Source: Ascaris suum
Lineage: Eukaryota > Nematoda > Chromadorea > Rhabditida > Ascarididae
Length of the DNA stretch: 64,000 nt
NCBI GenBank assembly: GCA_013433145.1
Contig: CM024181.1
Span: 8,122,001 to 8,186,000 of the forward strand
Reading direction: 5' to 3'
Shown one piece after another: positions 1 through 62,064 of the stretch. Each line of letters opens with the position of its first letter. Position 1 is the first letter of the stretch. A program made the translations under genes and the position numbers. Below the pieces are notes generated by a model. That model worked only from the letters and a program-made list of their open reading frames with translations, was not told where the DNA came from and did no database searches.

Positions 1-607
1 GAAATTTGTGTAGCGTTTCAGCGAAAATTTCTAAATGCAAATTTCTTCCGTTTTTTCAACCCTTTTAGCAAGTTTCTTCTCCCCACCATCACTGAAATTT
101 TTATAAATATTTCAGAAGGACTTGTTTATGATTATAAATTCACGCAGACGATCTGCGCATTGATTTGATATGAGCAATAATAACATTGAAGTGACGTGTC
201 ACTATAGAAAATTGGTACTCAGAGGGTTTATGCATACGTTTCGGCACATATCACTATAACGCTTGTTTGCTATATCCAAGTCTGAGGTACCTTCCTGAGT
301 ACCTTATGGACCGAAACGTAAGTGGACATTTCTTTGTAATAGCTGCTATTTACCTCGATCGTCGTCACCTCTCAAAATCTGATTAGTCGCCTCAGAAACT
401 TTTAAGCTATTTAGCGTTCAGCAAATTCAATATCGCAACTTTCCAAGATCTCTAATGCTTGAAATATGTTGCCAATAAATTTTTAGAAAGATCTTCCATA
501 GCCAATAATCAAGAAAAGTTTGCCACAAGAATTATTAGTTTCGCATTTAGTAACAAATAGTAAAAAAAACTATTAACTAACAGCTATGCTGTAAAAATTT
601 AACTAAC
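1..607. other. Left-edge stretch with no recognised exon
   Basis: Expected to be intron, or to hold later GATB exons, since the exon at 797-608 ends in a good GT donor. I found no segment with clear GatB tail-domain similarity on the minus strand and nothing on the plus strand. Confidence 0.5.
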
Positions 608-6415
<5,808 letters not shown>

Positions 6416-6440
6416 CGTGTCGACGACTCCTTCAACAGAA
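6416..6440 (-). promoter_or_regulatory. Acceptor-like site just upstream of the GATB start codon
   Basis: On the minus strand a pyrimidine-rich stretch ends in CTGTTGAAG at 6430, 14 nt before the ATG at 6415-6413. This could be a spliced-leader acceptor or the end of an intron in the 5' UTR. The AAG ending is weaker than CAG, so this is tentative. Confidence 0.35.
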
Positions 6441-9101
6441 AAGCTTTTTGGATAAGTTAGAATTTCTTCTCAATTTCCTACCACCCCTAACCTTCCCCCC
6501 CCCAAGCAACTCCACCGTACCCCCCTCCTATCGCCAGTTCAGTGGACTCATCCTGATGAAGTCTACAATGCAGATAGTCGAATCTTGCCGAAGCCACATA
6601 AAAACCTAATTAGAAATTAACCAGCATTATGTGCGAAACTTTTCAAAGCCTATAATGCCGAAAAACAGTGCAAAGTCGACATTCTACGACGAAAGACCGA
6701 TCAATATCATCGTGCATAACAAATGCAACATTTTCCCACCATTCAGCTTATTTCTGAGGTTTCTGCAATTCATCAGCGCATTGACAATTCTATCGTCTTT
6801 CTATTGCTCATAACTGTGTGTTGTAAATTCTCTTTCATTGTTTCCCTCTTTTTCTAACATGTCTCCATGCTAATTTTACCGTTTGCCTGTTTAATAAATG
6901 CCTCTTTCTCGATTCCCTCCAACCTCTTCTTCATTCTCCCTGTGAGAAATAAATCTTCGAAGATATTAAACAGTGTGAAGTGACGCTAATTGCTAATCGA
7001 TGCAAAACAAATAAACAATAAAAAATTTATTGAAAACCGCCAAAAAATAGTTTTTTCTTTCCATAATTCATAAAAACGAATTGCAAAGAAAAGCGAATAA
7101 CAGAGAAGAGAAACGTATGTGAATGAAGTAGAAGAAAACAAAGAGAACAATAACATCACAACGAATAAGAACTCATCTATAATCCATTCAGCAATAACAA
7201 TACTTAAATATCGAACAATCAACTCAACGATACACGGTGATAGAAAGTAGGCAAGGCAAGTGATCATTTATACACCCATGTGACCCACTTCTAAAAATCC
7301 ATGTCAAAAACCCGTCCTCAAAGTCTCATGAACCTATTTTGTACATATTTCTTCACTCTTATATCTTATAACAAAATTGAATGTACCAAAAACTTTATTC
7401 AATTTCCACTCCTATTTTCAAATACAACCCTTACCTAAGGTATGGTGAAGTTCACACAGTGCAGAAATTATATGAGCCCCATGGCTTCTGGGTACATGTT
7501 GCCAATTCCGACTCGCTCGCGACCAAAGCAGGGATCGGATTGACCTCTTTTCTATCATTCGTCTCCCTTTTACCCTCTCAAGCTCTTTACCTGTCCCGAA
7601 TAGTACCCATGTGATATTTTCAAAGAGCTCACTAAAAAATTTTTCATTTTTCCCGAAAATTGTTCAACGTCCGACGTTAAAAACCACAACAAACAATAGA
7701 ATATGACAATCGAAATCGTGTAACATTCTTAAAACAAGTTGCAGCCAGAAGTGTTCACTTTAAGTCAAGCACGGGCTCATCCTCTCGTCCAATTTTCGGT
7801 GTCCTTGCACGCTAGTTTCTAGAAGTCGGCAAAGGGAACTTTCAAACATCGATACCAATGAAGCTTCCTAGATTAAAAAAAACCTCACCTGTACACCCCT
7901 CAGTTGAGACCTCATTCGGCAGTCCCATTCTCTCTCGAAATTCCGAATAATTTCTTGCTCAAAAACTTTTCAAAACCTTCAAAGATTCAAATCTTTCCCC
8001 AAAAATTCCCACAATTCAGCGGACCCCTATAGTCGAAAAGTGTACTTTCTACAGTAAACCGAAAAGCAACATTTAGACCTCTGAAAGCTGTTTTTCTCGA
8101 TGCAGAAACCTTCTGTTATTGATTCGACCATCTTCTCCTCTTTTCCCTCCCATCCCTCCATACTTTTTTCTGCTCTTAAATACTGCTTCAAAAGTAAAGC
8201 TGTAAGTTGCATTTGCTAAATGGAAGAAAGAAAGAGAGCGAAAAGGAATATGCTCATCTATGCTTCGCCTAGAATAAACCCAAAAATTCTAAAAAAACAC
8301 ACCATCGAAGTCGTCCTTCGCACAATTCAACCATCCGTAGGCGGAAACCCTCGAAATAGAAAAAACAGAAAGAAAATGAAACTCTCCAAAAAATTTGCTG
8401 AAATATTTGTATGTACCTTTTTCTCATTCTTCCCTCGTACGAGAATCTGTTAGAGAATATCAATGCACCGCGTCAAATCACATTGTTCCTACCCTTCAGC
8501 TCCTATTTAGCGATTATGTCTTGCAATATTTTAAATAAACTACATCACGATTTTTAAAAACGTCGGATAAAAAATCAGACATATCAGCACTTTCATAAAG
8601 CCACCTCATTATACATTTTCCTGCGGATGAAATAGTTAGAAAAAGCCTTGTGCCAAAGTCCTTGGCTATTAAATACGCTATTCAACTGGCTAATTCCAAA
8701 TTACAGTTCACATTACAACATATCCAGAATTTGAGTTATTTTTCACTTCTTTTTCAGGGCAGGAAATCTTATTCGAGCGTCCTTTCAACGCAATAAATTA
8801 ATGATAAACGAATAAAGTCACGGAGTATAGTAATCTCGAATGGAATACGACCAAAATCAGTCTTCGTCAAGACCGCTCCTATTCCTTCTGAATAACGATT
8901 TGGTAAGGCAAAACTCGAATAAAGCAGAACAAATATTTTAAGCGTCCCCATCAAGCTTCTATTTATCTTTGAATAATAAAACTCGAACAGTTGAGGACCC
9001 AAAATACGATTATTTCTAGAACAAACAATAATGCTGTGCATATCTCCTAATAAACAAATCCAACTTTTGACATTTCACTTCAATACAGCGAACGGAAATG
9101 T
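6416..9101. other. Spacer between GCN1 3' end and GATB 5' end
   Basis: About 2.7 kb between two minus-strand genes. It must hold the GCN1 3' UTR and poly(A) site and the GATB 5' region. Short open frames on both strands (for example near 6986-7267 and 8220-8463) are low-complexity or mutually antisense, with no recognisable domain. There is a nine-base C run near 6496-6504. Confidence 0.6.
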
Positions 9102-54270
<45,169 letters not shown>

Positions 54271-54271
54271 A

Positions 54272-54288
54272 GCAAAATTGCAGGAGGG
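54272..54288 (+). promoter_or_regulatory. Acceptor site five bases before the CCDC47 start codon
   Basis: GCAAAATTGCAG ends at 54283 and the ATG is at 54289, leaving GAGGG as the whole 5' UTR. Such a tiny leader is typical of spliced-leader trans-splicing in nematodes. An intron in a longer 5' UTR is the alternative. Confidence 0.6.
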
Positions 54289-57200
54289 ATGTTCGGAACG
54301 GACGAGCTGCGTTCGTTGTGGGTGGCGGTGGCAGTGGTTGTGTTGTGTTGTGCTCGATGTGTGCTGCAGGTGCAATATAATCACGGTGCGGTCGACATTG
54401 ATAATAATGAGTTCGCCGAATTCGAGGATGTTGATGATATCGTCGAACATGACGATGACTTCGAACAGTCAGCAACCGAGCAAGTAACTCCCCCGTCGCG
54501 GACGGATACTGCCACTAATATACCCTCTGTAAGCTTTTATTTGCATCGAAATCGGTAAAAGAACGCTGTGAGTATGAAGTGGCTTCTTTAATGCTTCTAT
54601 AAAGGAGGGATTTTTGAGGATCATGCGGTCGTTTTATCATTAAATCCTTGGCTAGAAGAAGCATTCCTTAAAAGAAATATGCTGATATGCAAATAGATCA
54701 AAAGCCTTTCAGTAATCTTTTCTTCTAGGCTGCCTTTAAAAGAAGACGTACTCTTGTCTACCCTTAAACGTTTAATTTATTATCACCGAGAGTTTCTAAA
54801 AGAATAAGGATTTGTTGTTTGCTTGCAGGAGGAGTACGAGGACGAATTTTTGAACGACGATGATGAATTCGAAAGACCAGAGAGGAAAAGAGAAACCGAG
54901 AAAGGCGAACCACAACCACCACAACCTCTCAAATTTGCCGACGTTTGTCTTACATAGTTATTATTTATTGATCGATCTTATCAACTTAGTCAATTGTAAC
55001 TGTCAGCAGTAAGCGTTGTGAAATTCATACAGTGATGACTGGAAGTGTACAGAACGGTTCTTTTTGTAATAGTTATACCACATCTAGTTACACCAGGGAA
55101 GTTTGAGAGTTTTTGCGGCGGATTAATTTTGAGCGGAATTTTTCGCCCATCGAATTGGAGCTTTGTGCAAATTTCAAATAGTGCATTTTGCGAATTTGAC
55201 GACTTAACCGATTGCAAGAGGAATTCGGCGAGGTCGGTCATTGCAATATCCACTCGGCGGAGGGAGTTCTATGAGCATCGCATTTGAGAAGGCGAAAAGA
55301 AATCGTCTTTTTGCGGTTCAATAAATCATAAATAAACTTTGTATGACACGAAGGAACCATTCTGAAACTATCAAAGCGAACAGAAGCAAAAAGGACCCAC
55401 CGGACTATGCTGGCGATTAGTGCTCAAGTGCACCGGTTGTAACTTTTGGATCGGAAATCCTTTCGGATACTAGCGAGTACCTTGTTCCAGAAGTACTCTG
55501 AATATGAAATTTTTACTTCCTAATATTACATCGGTTTCGTTGTAAACATGGACGGGCATGAAGAGGCACAGTGTTTGTTGAGGATTCTTTTCAAGGAGTC
55601 CATTTACAGGTTCCAGCTCATTTTCGTTCCAATTGGGCATCCTATCAAGTGGAGGCGATTGTTCTACTCTTGTTAGCTGTCTACATGGTTAATTATGTGC
55701 TTGGTCGATCAAGAAATCAGGCAATTGCATATAGTTGGTTCAACGATGTGGCGAACCTTTTGCAACAGCAATTCACACTTGTTGGAGATGATGGTACTTC
55801 AGAGGAACCAACCGAAGGACATCTTGTTAAGGAAACCGATGCTAATTATTCCATTTGGTTGGTTCTGTTTAGTTACTTCTTGAGGAAGTTGTTAAATGCA
55901 GTTCGAAGTTTGTTTCCGATTATGAATGAATTTGCAGATTTGATGAACTTTATTTCTGTCATTAGGGATGTTTAAGGATTTGCTGTACATTGTAGATTGC
56001 TGCAACTCTTATTAATAGGCGATATTTGCATGGTGTGAGGATCAGTTAATGAGCAGCATTGAGGTAAATCTTTGTTGTGCATCCTCTCTGTTTCCTGTTT
56101 CACTGTGATAAGGCAACCTATCTCATTGACTTTATTCATGGACTACTCTAACTCTTCAAGCTATAAATTTATCTCTATAGTTGAGTGCACATCGATAGTT
56201 AGCTTCTCATATGGAGGTGAATTTGGTCGTTGAATTGATATCTGTTGTGTTATGTTGAGGTGTTCGGGTCGAGCTGGATGTCAGGGAATGCTCATTCAGT
56301 TGAAGCTTCAGAAGAGGCAGGATCTTATCAGTGTTGTGATGGGATTAGCGCGAGCAAAGCAAGACAAGGTTGCTACTTTTTTATTGAAGCGAAATTCTTT
56401 ATCGTTGTTGCTCAGTGCGGGAACCGCTTGAAGTTTGTGACTTCGATTGCAGTCTCGGGTTCCGAGAGTGCATTAACTGGCTGCTTGGAGTACTCCACAG
56501 CTAGCATCTGTGAGGGTGCTATTGCATGAACTCCAGCAGAAACTTCGATTGCTGTGGAATTCCCATTTCAGGAAGAAGTATTTTGTAGTTTGTTCGCAGT
56601 GGTGAACTGACTTTGAATTTAAAAACAGTGGTCTTTTCAGATACGGTTTTATTGTAAAGGTTTTCCGGTCTCGGAACTCATTGGCATCTGATTATTGAAA
56701 CGAAGAGAGTGAACAAAATCGATGAAGCGTTAAATGAGGATGCCAAATAAGTTGTTGTCAATTATCTGCAAATGCTCTATAATATTTAAGGCGGTAATCC
56801 GTATCGATGTCGATCCGAACGAGATGGATTCTTTTGTGCTGGCGTTCGGCAAAAGGAAATCATTTACGAAAGCAGTCAAAGAGATGACGGATTTGGCAAG
56901 TTCCTTTTTCTTTCACTCTTTTATAGCTCGTCTTTTTTATATTGCACTGTTTTACCTGCTGATCTGTAACCTGCAGATTGCGCGACGTTGTTAGCTAGTT
57001 TTGCAGATCTTTTGGATATATATACATATATATACTTTTGTATATGCAAGTTATATGCGTGTATAATTACATATAGCACATATACCAATATTTGTGTGCG
57101 TTTAAGAGTAAATTCACGGTGGAACGCAAAGGTGTAGAACGTTTCGGTCTGCCTTCTTCAATGGCCGTATTCGCTGAGATCTCGGAGGCGGCAACTGCGA

Positions 57201-59401
57201 TAATTGATCCTGCGGTGCAGACAGTCGTACGTAGATACGAATCCGCTATTGACTACTTTCATTTTTCCGATCAGTACTCTGGACCAAAACCACCCGAGTT
57301 CGTGTTTTCTTTTTTTAAGTGAAGCAGGCTTCTAGTTTTATTGAAAGGTAGGGGATGTTCAAAAAATTAGTGAAGTTATAGCAAAAAAACTGCAGAGTTG
57401 TTGAAAGTTTGTTTTTTATTTGCAGCAGCCTTCCTGCAGCTACAAAATAATTCACTTAAATCCGTCGTAATTTTCCAAAACGGTGGAAAGTATACGAAGG
57501 GAAGAGCCATGGTAGTGGTGATGTTAATCACGTCCTTATTTGCAGTTGTTATAAGTGATATGTACATTTAGAAGTATAGAATATGTTTGGAATGTGGTAT
57601 GGAAACTTGTTGGGAATTCTATAAAGGGCTTTTATCAATGGTCTGCAAAATTTCATTGCTGAGATTGCAAATTGCAGCTCTTAATTGGTGATAGATTGTT
57701 GTTATTCAGTTATATGATTCACTAGAATTCAAGCATTTTGAATAGGACATACCTTAGCATATGAAGGTAACGACTGGGAGTCATCCACTGAAAACAGTAA
57801 ATATTGGGAATATGCTTCAAGGTTTCAAAATTTTGCCTTATTCTGATAACATCAGTGAATTCGTGCGAGATCGATAGGTTTGTAATTGTTTTTGCAAATA
57901 TTTGTTGAGCTTTTACATGAAAGAAATTTATTTGAAGGGGTGAAACGTATACTCGTTTACCTGAAACATCACGAGTGTTGATATTTTCGATCAATATGAG
58001 TAATGATGCAACTGAAACAGATGCACTCATGCGAACGGTCTTCTACTGCCTTGAGAAGATACGTCGATATCGTCTTTCAAGGGAAGGCAAACTTAAGGTT
58101 GGAGCTGATATTGTTGTTAATACTATTTGTTCCATTTTTGGTATTATTATCGCTTTCATTATTATTTTTGATTTCTCATTTTCCTTTTAATCTGATAAAA
58201 AATTGCTGGAAATAGGTCAATTTTTGTGGGCAGGAATGCGCATTATGTAGGTGATATATGTGAAGGATGATATTGTAAAGGGCTGGTGGATATTGCAGAT
58301 AAACGAATGTAGTTGTTGAAATAGAGTGGGTGAGCTTAGAGTTACCTGCTCGGTTATGCCTGCTGATTACCGGAATCACGGAATCACTTCACGAGGCGTC
58401 GCTGTTTGACTGATAACCGCTCTCTGAGCCTCCATTCAAAACTGTTGAGCTTAAGGGTTGTTGGATGATTCGAAAGGTCCTAATCTCATGTCGATTTCAT
58501 CAGTTTCTTTCAGGCCGTTTTAATTCTCGTAGAATTTTCAGGACATATGCGTATGTGTCTCTCTAGGTTTTGCTTATTTATGTGTTGATTCACTTGTGCA
58601 TTTATTTATTTATTTCTGAAATATGTAGGCCGAATAGTCACTAAACTGTCGGTGTTCTTTGAGTGCTAATGTTCCGTTGTGTTGTACTGTTCACATTAAT
58701 TCTTGCTTTAAAAGTTTTGCTATCATTTTTGATACACTTTGTTTATTTGTCTTGTTGTGTTAAGGCAGATAAGAAGCGACAAAGTGAGCAAGAGGCATTC
58801 TTGAAAACTACACATCAAGCACGTCAAGAAGCAGCCCAAGCACGACGAGAGGAGAAGACCAGGAAGCGGAAACAAAGGCTTCTAGAGGAGGAGGACCCCG
58901 AGAAGCAACGTCGACTTGAGGTTTATTTTGGTCACTAATTTTGAAATTCGGAACGTCCTTTCGTATACGAACTGTTGTTGTTGATGGTGTCCAACAAACA
59001 CCGCATCTTGAGGTGGGGGGCTCTACCGTTTTCTTCTACACCATCAAGAGTGACCGATATTTTGTAATACACTCTAGCTTGAGGTTCTCCTCCCGTTCCT
59101 AAGTTGTGCACACTATTTCATACTACAAAAATTTTATAATTATAAGGATTTGTTACTGCTTATGGGATCTCGCCCTTCTCTATCTTCAGTTACATTGTAA
59201 TGGGAGTCTCAGAATATATAAGACTAACCACAACGGTGCCTGTTGAGACGTTGGGCCAGTACTCAACTAATTAAGCTCATTACTGATTCCTCCACGCACT
59301 GTAAAATACTTATTCGTCACGAATTTTTGTTTCAGAAATTGGAGATGAAACGAGATTCGAAGATGAGGCAACCAAAAATGAAGCAGCTCAAGGTCAAGTA
59401 A
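54289..59401 (+). CDS. CCDC47: CCDC47, ER PAT-complex subunit (complete)
   Basis: ER membrane protein that with Asterix/WDR83OS forms the PAT complex, which shields semi-polar membrane helices during co-translational insertion; also linked to ER calcium binding. Exons: 54289-54528, 54829-54942, 55610-55857, 56260-56368, 56791-56895, 57107-57297, 57938-58097, 58765-58920, 59336-59401. Total 462 residues against 483 in human. Features in order: signal peptide ([15 protein letters not shown]), acidic luminal part ([19 protein letters not shown]), VPAHFRSNW, one membrane segment ([19 protein letters not shown]), [56 protein letters not shown], and a basic coiled-coil tail ([11 protein letters not shown]) ending KQLKVK. 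Intron 5 needs a GC donor. About nine residues present in the human tail before the last exon are absent. Confidence 0.95.
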
Positions 59402-60743
59402 ATGTTTCTTCGAGCTCCTCATTGGAACAGGGTAAAAGATGCCACTGTTCCACTCCCGTCGTTCGGTCAACTCAAACCGTGTTCGTTTTAAAGCTGTAGG
59501 TCGAGGGCAGCTCGAGCTCACGCTCTGATGTTGTTGACGTTTTGTTTTTCACGGTCGTCTTTAAAATTAGCAGAGCGCCCAAAAAATGTGTTACTGAGTA
59601 CCTTTTAAGTATTGTACTTAAGTATTTAAATAATAATTTTAAGTACTTAAGTATTGAATAAGATTATTTAGAGCCATAGTTTTCCTTGCTGAGAGAGGGG
59701 AATGTGTCATCTGTATTGAAAATCGTGAAGTAATTCGAAGAGAATAGAAGTCGATTGCAACGCAACGCGGGTGACGTTGCTCACTGTTATCCCTTTTTGC
59801 GGTGTTTTTGCCTCGTTGGCCATAGAGGTGCGTACTTGTTGGCATTTTTCCTATCTTCAAATATATATATGAAGGATGTTGGCGTGCTTACCGAGGAAGT
59901 CTGTGAGTTGTCCGACCGTTATCTCAAAATCTAGCCTGTGGTACCTTATAAGTTGTCCCGACCACCCACAATCCTCTCCCCACCATATTTTGGTCTTGTT
60001 TGAGCTGTTAATAAAGTGAGCACCCTACTAGAATTTGCATATCTACGAACTTATTGGATTTGTAAATGCAAAAAAATAAATCCATCAAAGTGGTAGCCAT
60101 TCGGTTCTGTATTTATTTTCTCTTGTAGTTAGTTCCTGCTAGCCGTCCTAGTCCTCATCTGTTCCTTTACCCTCGAGAAACCGCTCCTTTTCGTTCATAT
60201 TGTTCCTGACATGTAAGCAGTCCTGAAGAAGGTGAATAGTGGGTAGAACCCTGGCCATCCCTCCCCCGGCCGTGATCAGTCACTCGTTTAGGTTTTTCTT
60301 AGGCTTTATATCTTTGTTTATTCTTTAAACTGCGTCGTCATGATAACTTATGCTCATTGTTCTGTTGATAATTTACAGCATTTTGTTGTTTGTAAGGAGC
60401 GGCATTATGACCTTCAGAACTTTCTGGAGTGAGCGCGTACTGAAGGAGAGAGGATCAACATGGTTCGCATAGGCAGACTTGAAAAGATTGGAGGGAGGTC
60501 TATCCGAGGAGACTTGATGAAGGATCTTTTCGTTCTTCCGTTTAACATTCCTATCGAAGGACTTTATAGCATTCGAAGCTTTCTGGAATGGGCATTATTT
60601 TAGGCTTTTGAACGGGAATGTACGATATTTTGGATAGTGGGTGTGAGTATCCATGAATTTTTTTCAGTAACGTGTTCGCATATATTTGAAATCCGAAGGA
60701 AATATTTTTTGGGCATTGTCACACCTTCGACGTGATTGCACAC

Positions 60744-60828
<85 letters not shown>

Positions 60829-62064
60829 GTTCTCCTCCACAACCATGAGGCTTATATAGGCCAGGATTACAGTTTATCTCCTCCTTCCTTCGTCTGCTCA
60901 TTTTGTGTATACAAAAATCACGCCTGTGAAAAATAGAGCTGTTGTTGCTATGAAATTATATGTGCTTAGTTAAAATTATAATGATTTCTGCAATTTGTTC
61001 CATCGACTATAGGAAGTCGATTTTCGATTTATTTGTTACAGAAGAAATGCGGAGTGCTTTCGGTAGTGATTGTGGTGCGATAAATTGGTTTCATTTTGAA
61101 TTAATGAGGGCAGCGGACATATGCGCCGAAGTTAATTTCACCTTATTAACGGTTCAAATAAATTTCATACATAAATATTATAATAGATGAAATCGATAAT
61201 GAATGAACTAAAGAGGTGAACAATGCTTGAAATAATAAAAAAAGGCAAACATTAACATAATCGATTCGAAGTTCGTCCATACAAAGTGAGGGGAACAACT
61301 AGCTTTAAAACCTCCATCAGCGCTAACCATTCAGTATTCGATAGTAATTTTATTGAACTGAAATTAACTCGAAATGAAAGAATTGAATTGAAGTGTGTTT
61401 CAAAGGGACCGAATTAAAGGTTGCAATCAAATCGGATATTATTGCGGACCCTACCAACGATGTTTGCTGACAACTCATCTATGTGGAAGTCATAAATGCG
61501 GAAGTAATCAATTCGATTCAACGTTGCAAGCGTCAATCCCACAGACTTCACTATAAATGAATATGCCTTACAATGTTTTGAATAATTCAGCTATCACGAA
61601 ATATTTGCTCCTTATCGACTTTCTTTCTCACGACATGTTGCCCAGAATCCACTCTTAAACGACAACCTGCATGAAATGTCATCTGTCATCTGTCTTCCTT
61701 CCTTTATTTTGGTTGAATTTTTTTAGTCAAAAGTACACATAAGGAGTGCGAAGATGTTGCATAAGAGTGCGAGAATTTTTGCATTGAGTGCTGTAAATTG
61801 AGCGTGGAAAAGGAAAAGTCATTATATCCAGCGAAGTACATTGTGAATGTGGTACATATGGGTGGTTGTGTAATACGAATATGATTTTCATGTGCGATAA
61901 ACCAAAAAAAAAGTAAAAGACCAAGATACCCTTACATCCAGCCAAGCTTTCCATAGTCCAACTCAATGATCCGTCCTAACGGGATGCACAGTACCAGTGG
62001 GATCCTTGGGGGACATGTTTTTAACGCATTTATGTGTGGATACGTCGACGAAAGCAATGAAATA
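59402..62064. other. Convergent intergenic region between CCDC47 and METTL6
   Basis: Holds both 3' UTRs. AATAAA occurs on the plus strand at 60010 and 60075, candidate CCDC47 poly(A) signals though far from the stop. A long TA tract splits the region. Short open frames have no domain similarity. Confidence 0.55.
60749..60826. repeat. (TA)n microsatellite, about 39 copies
   Basis: Pure TA tract in the CCDC47-METTL6 spacer; creates spurious Tyr-Ile frames on both strands. Confidence 0.97.

Noticed and set aside
57426..57480. Candidate CCDC47 exon after TTTGCAG
   Set aside because: Its frame only loosely matched the family. Joining 57297 (phase 2) to 57938 gives a clean match ([13 protein letters not shown]), and this segment breaks the phase.
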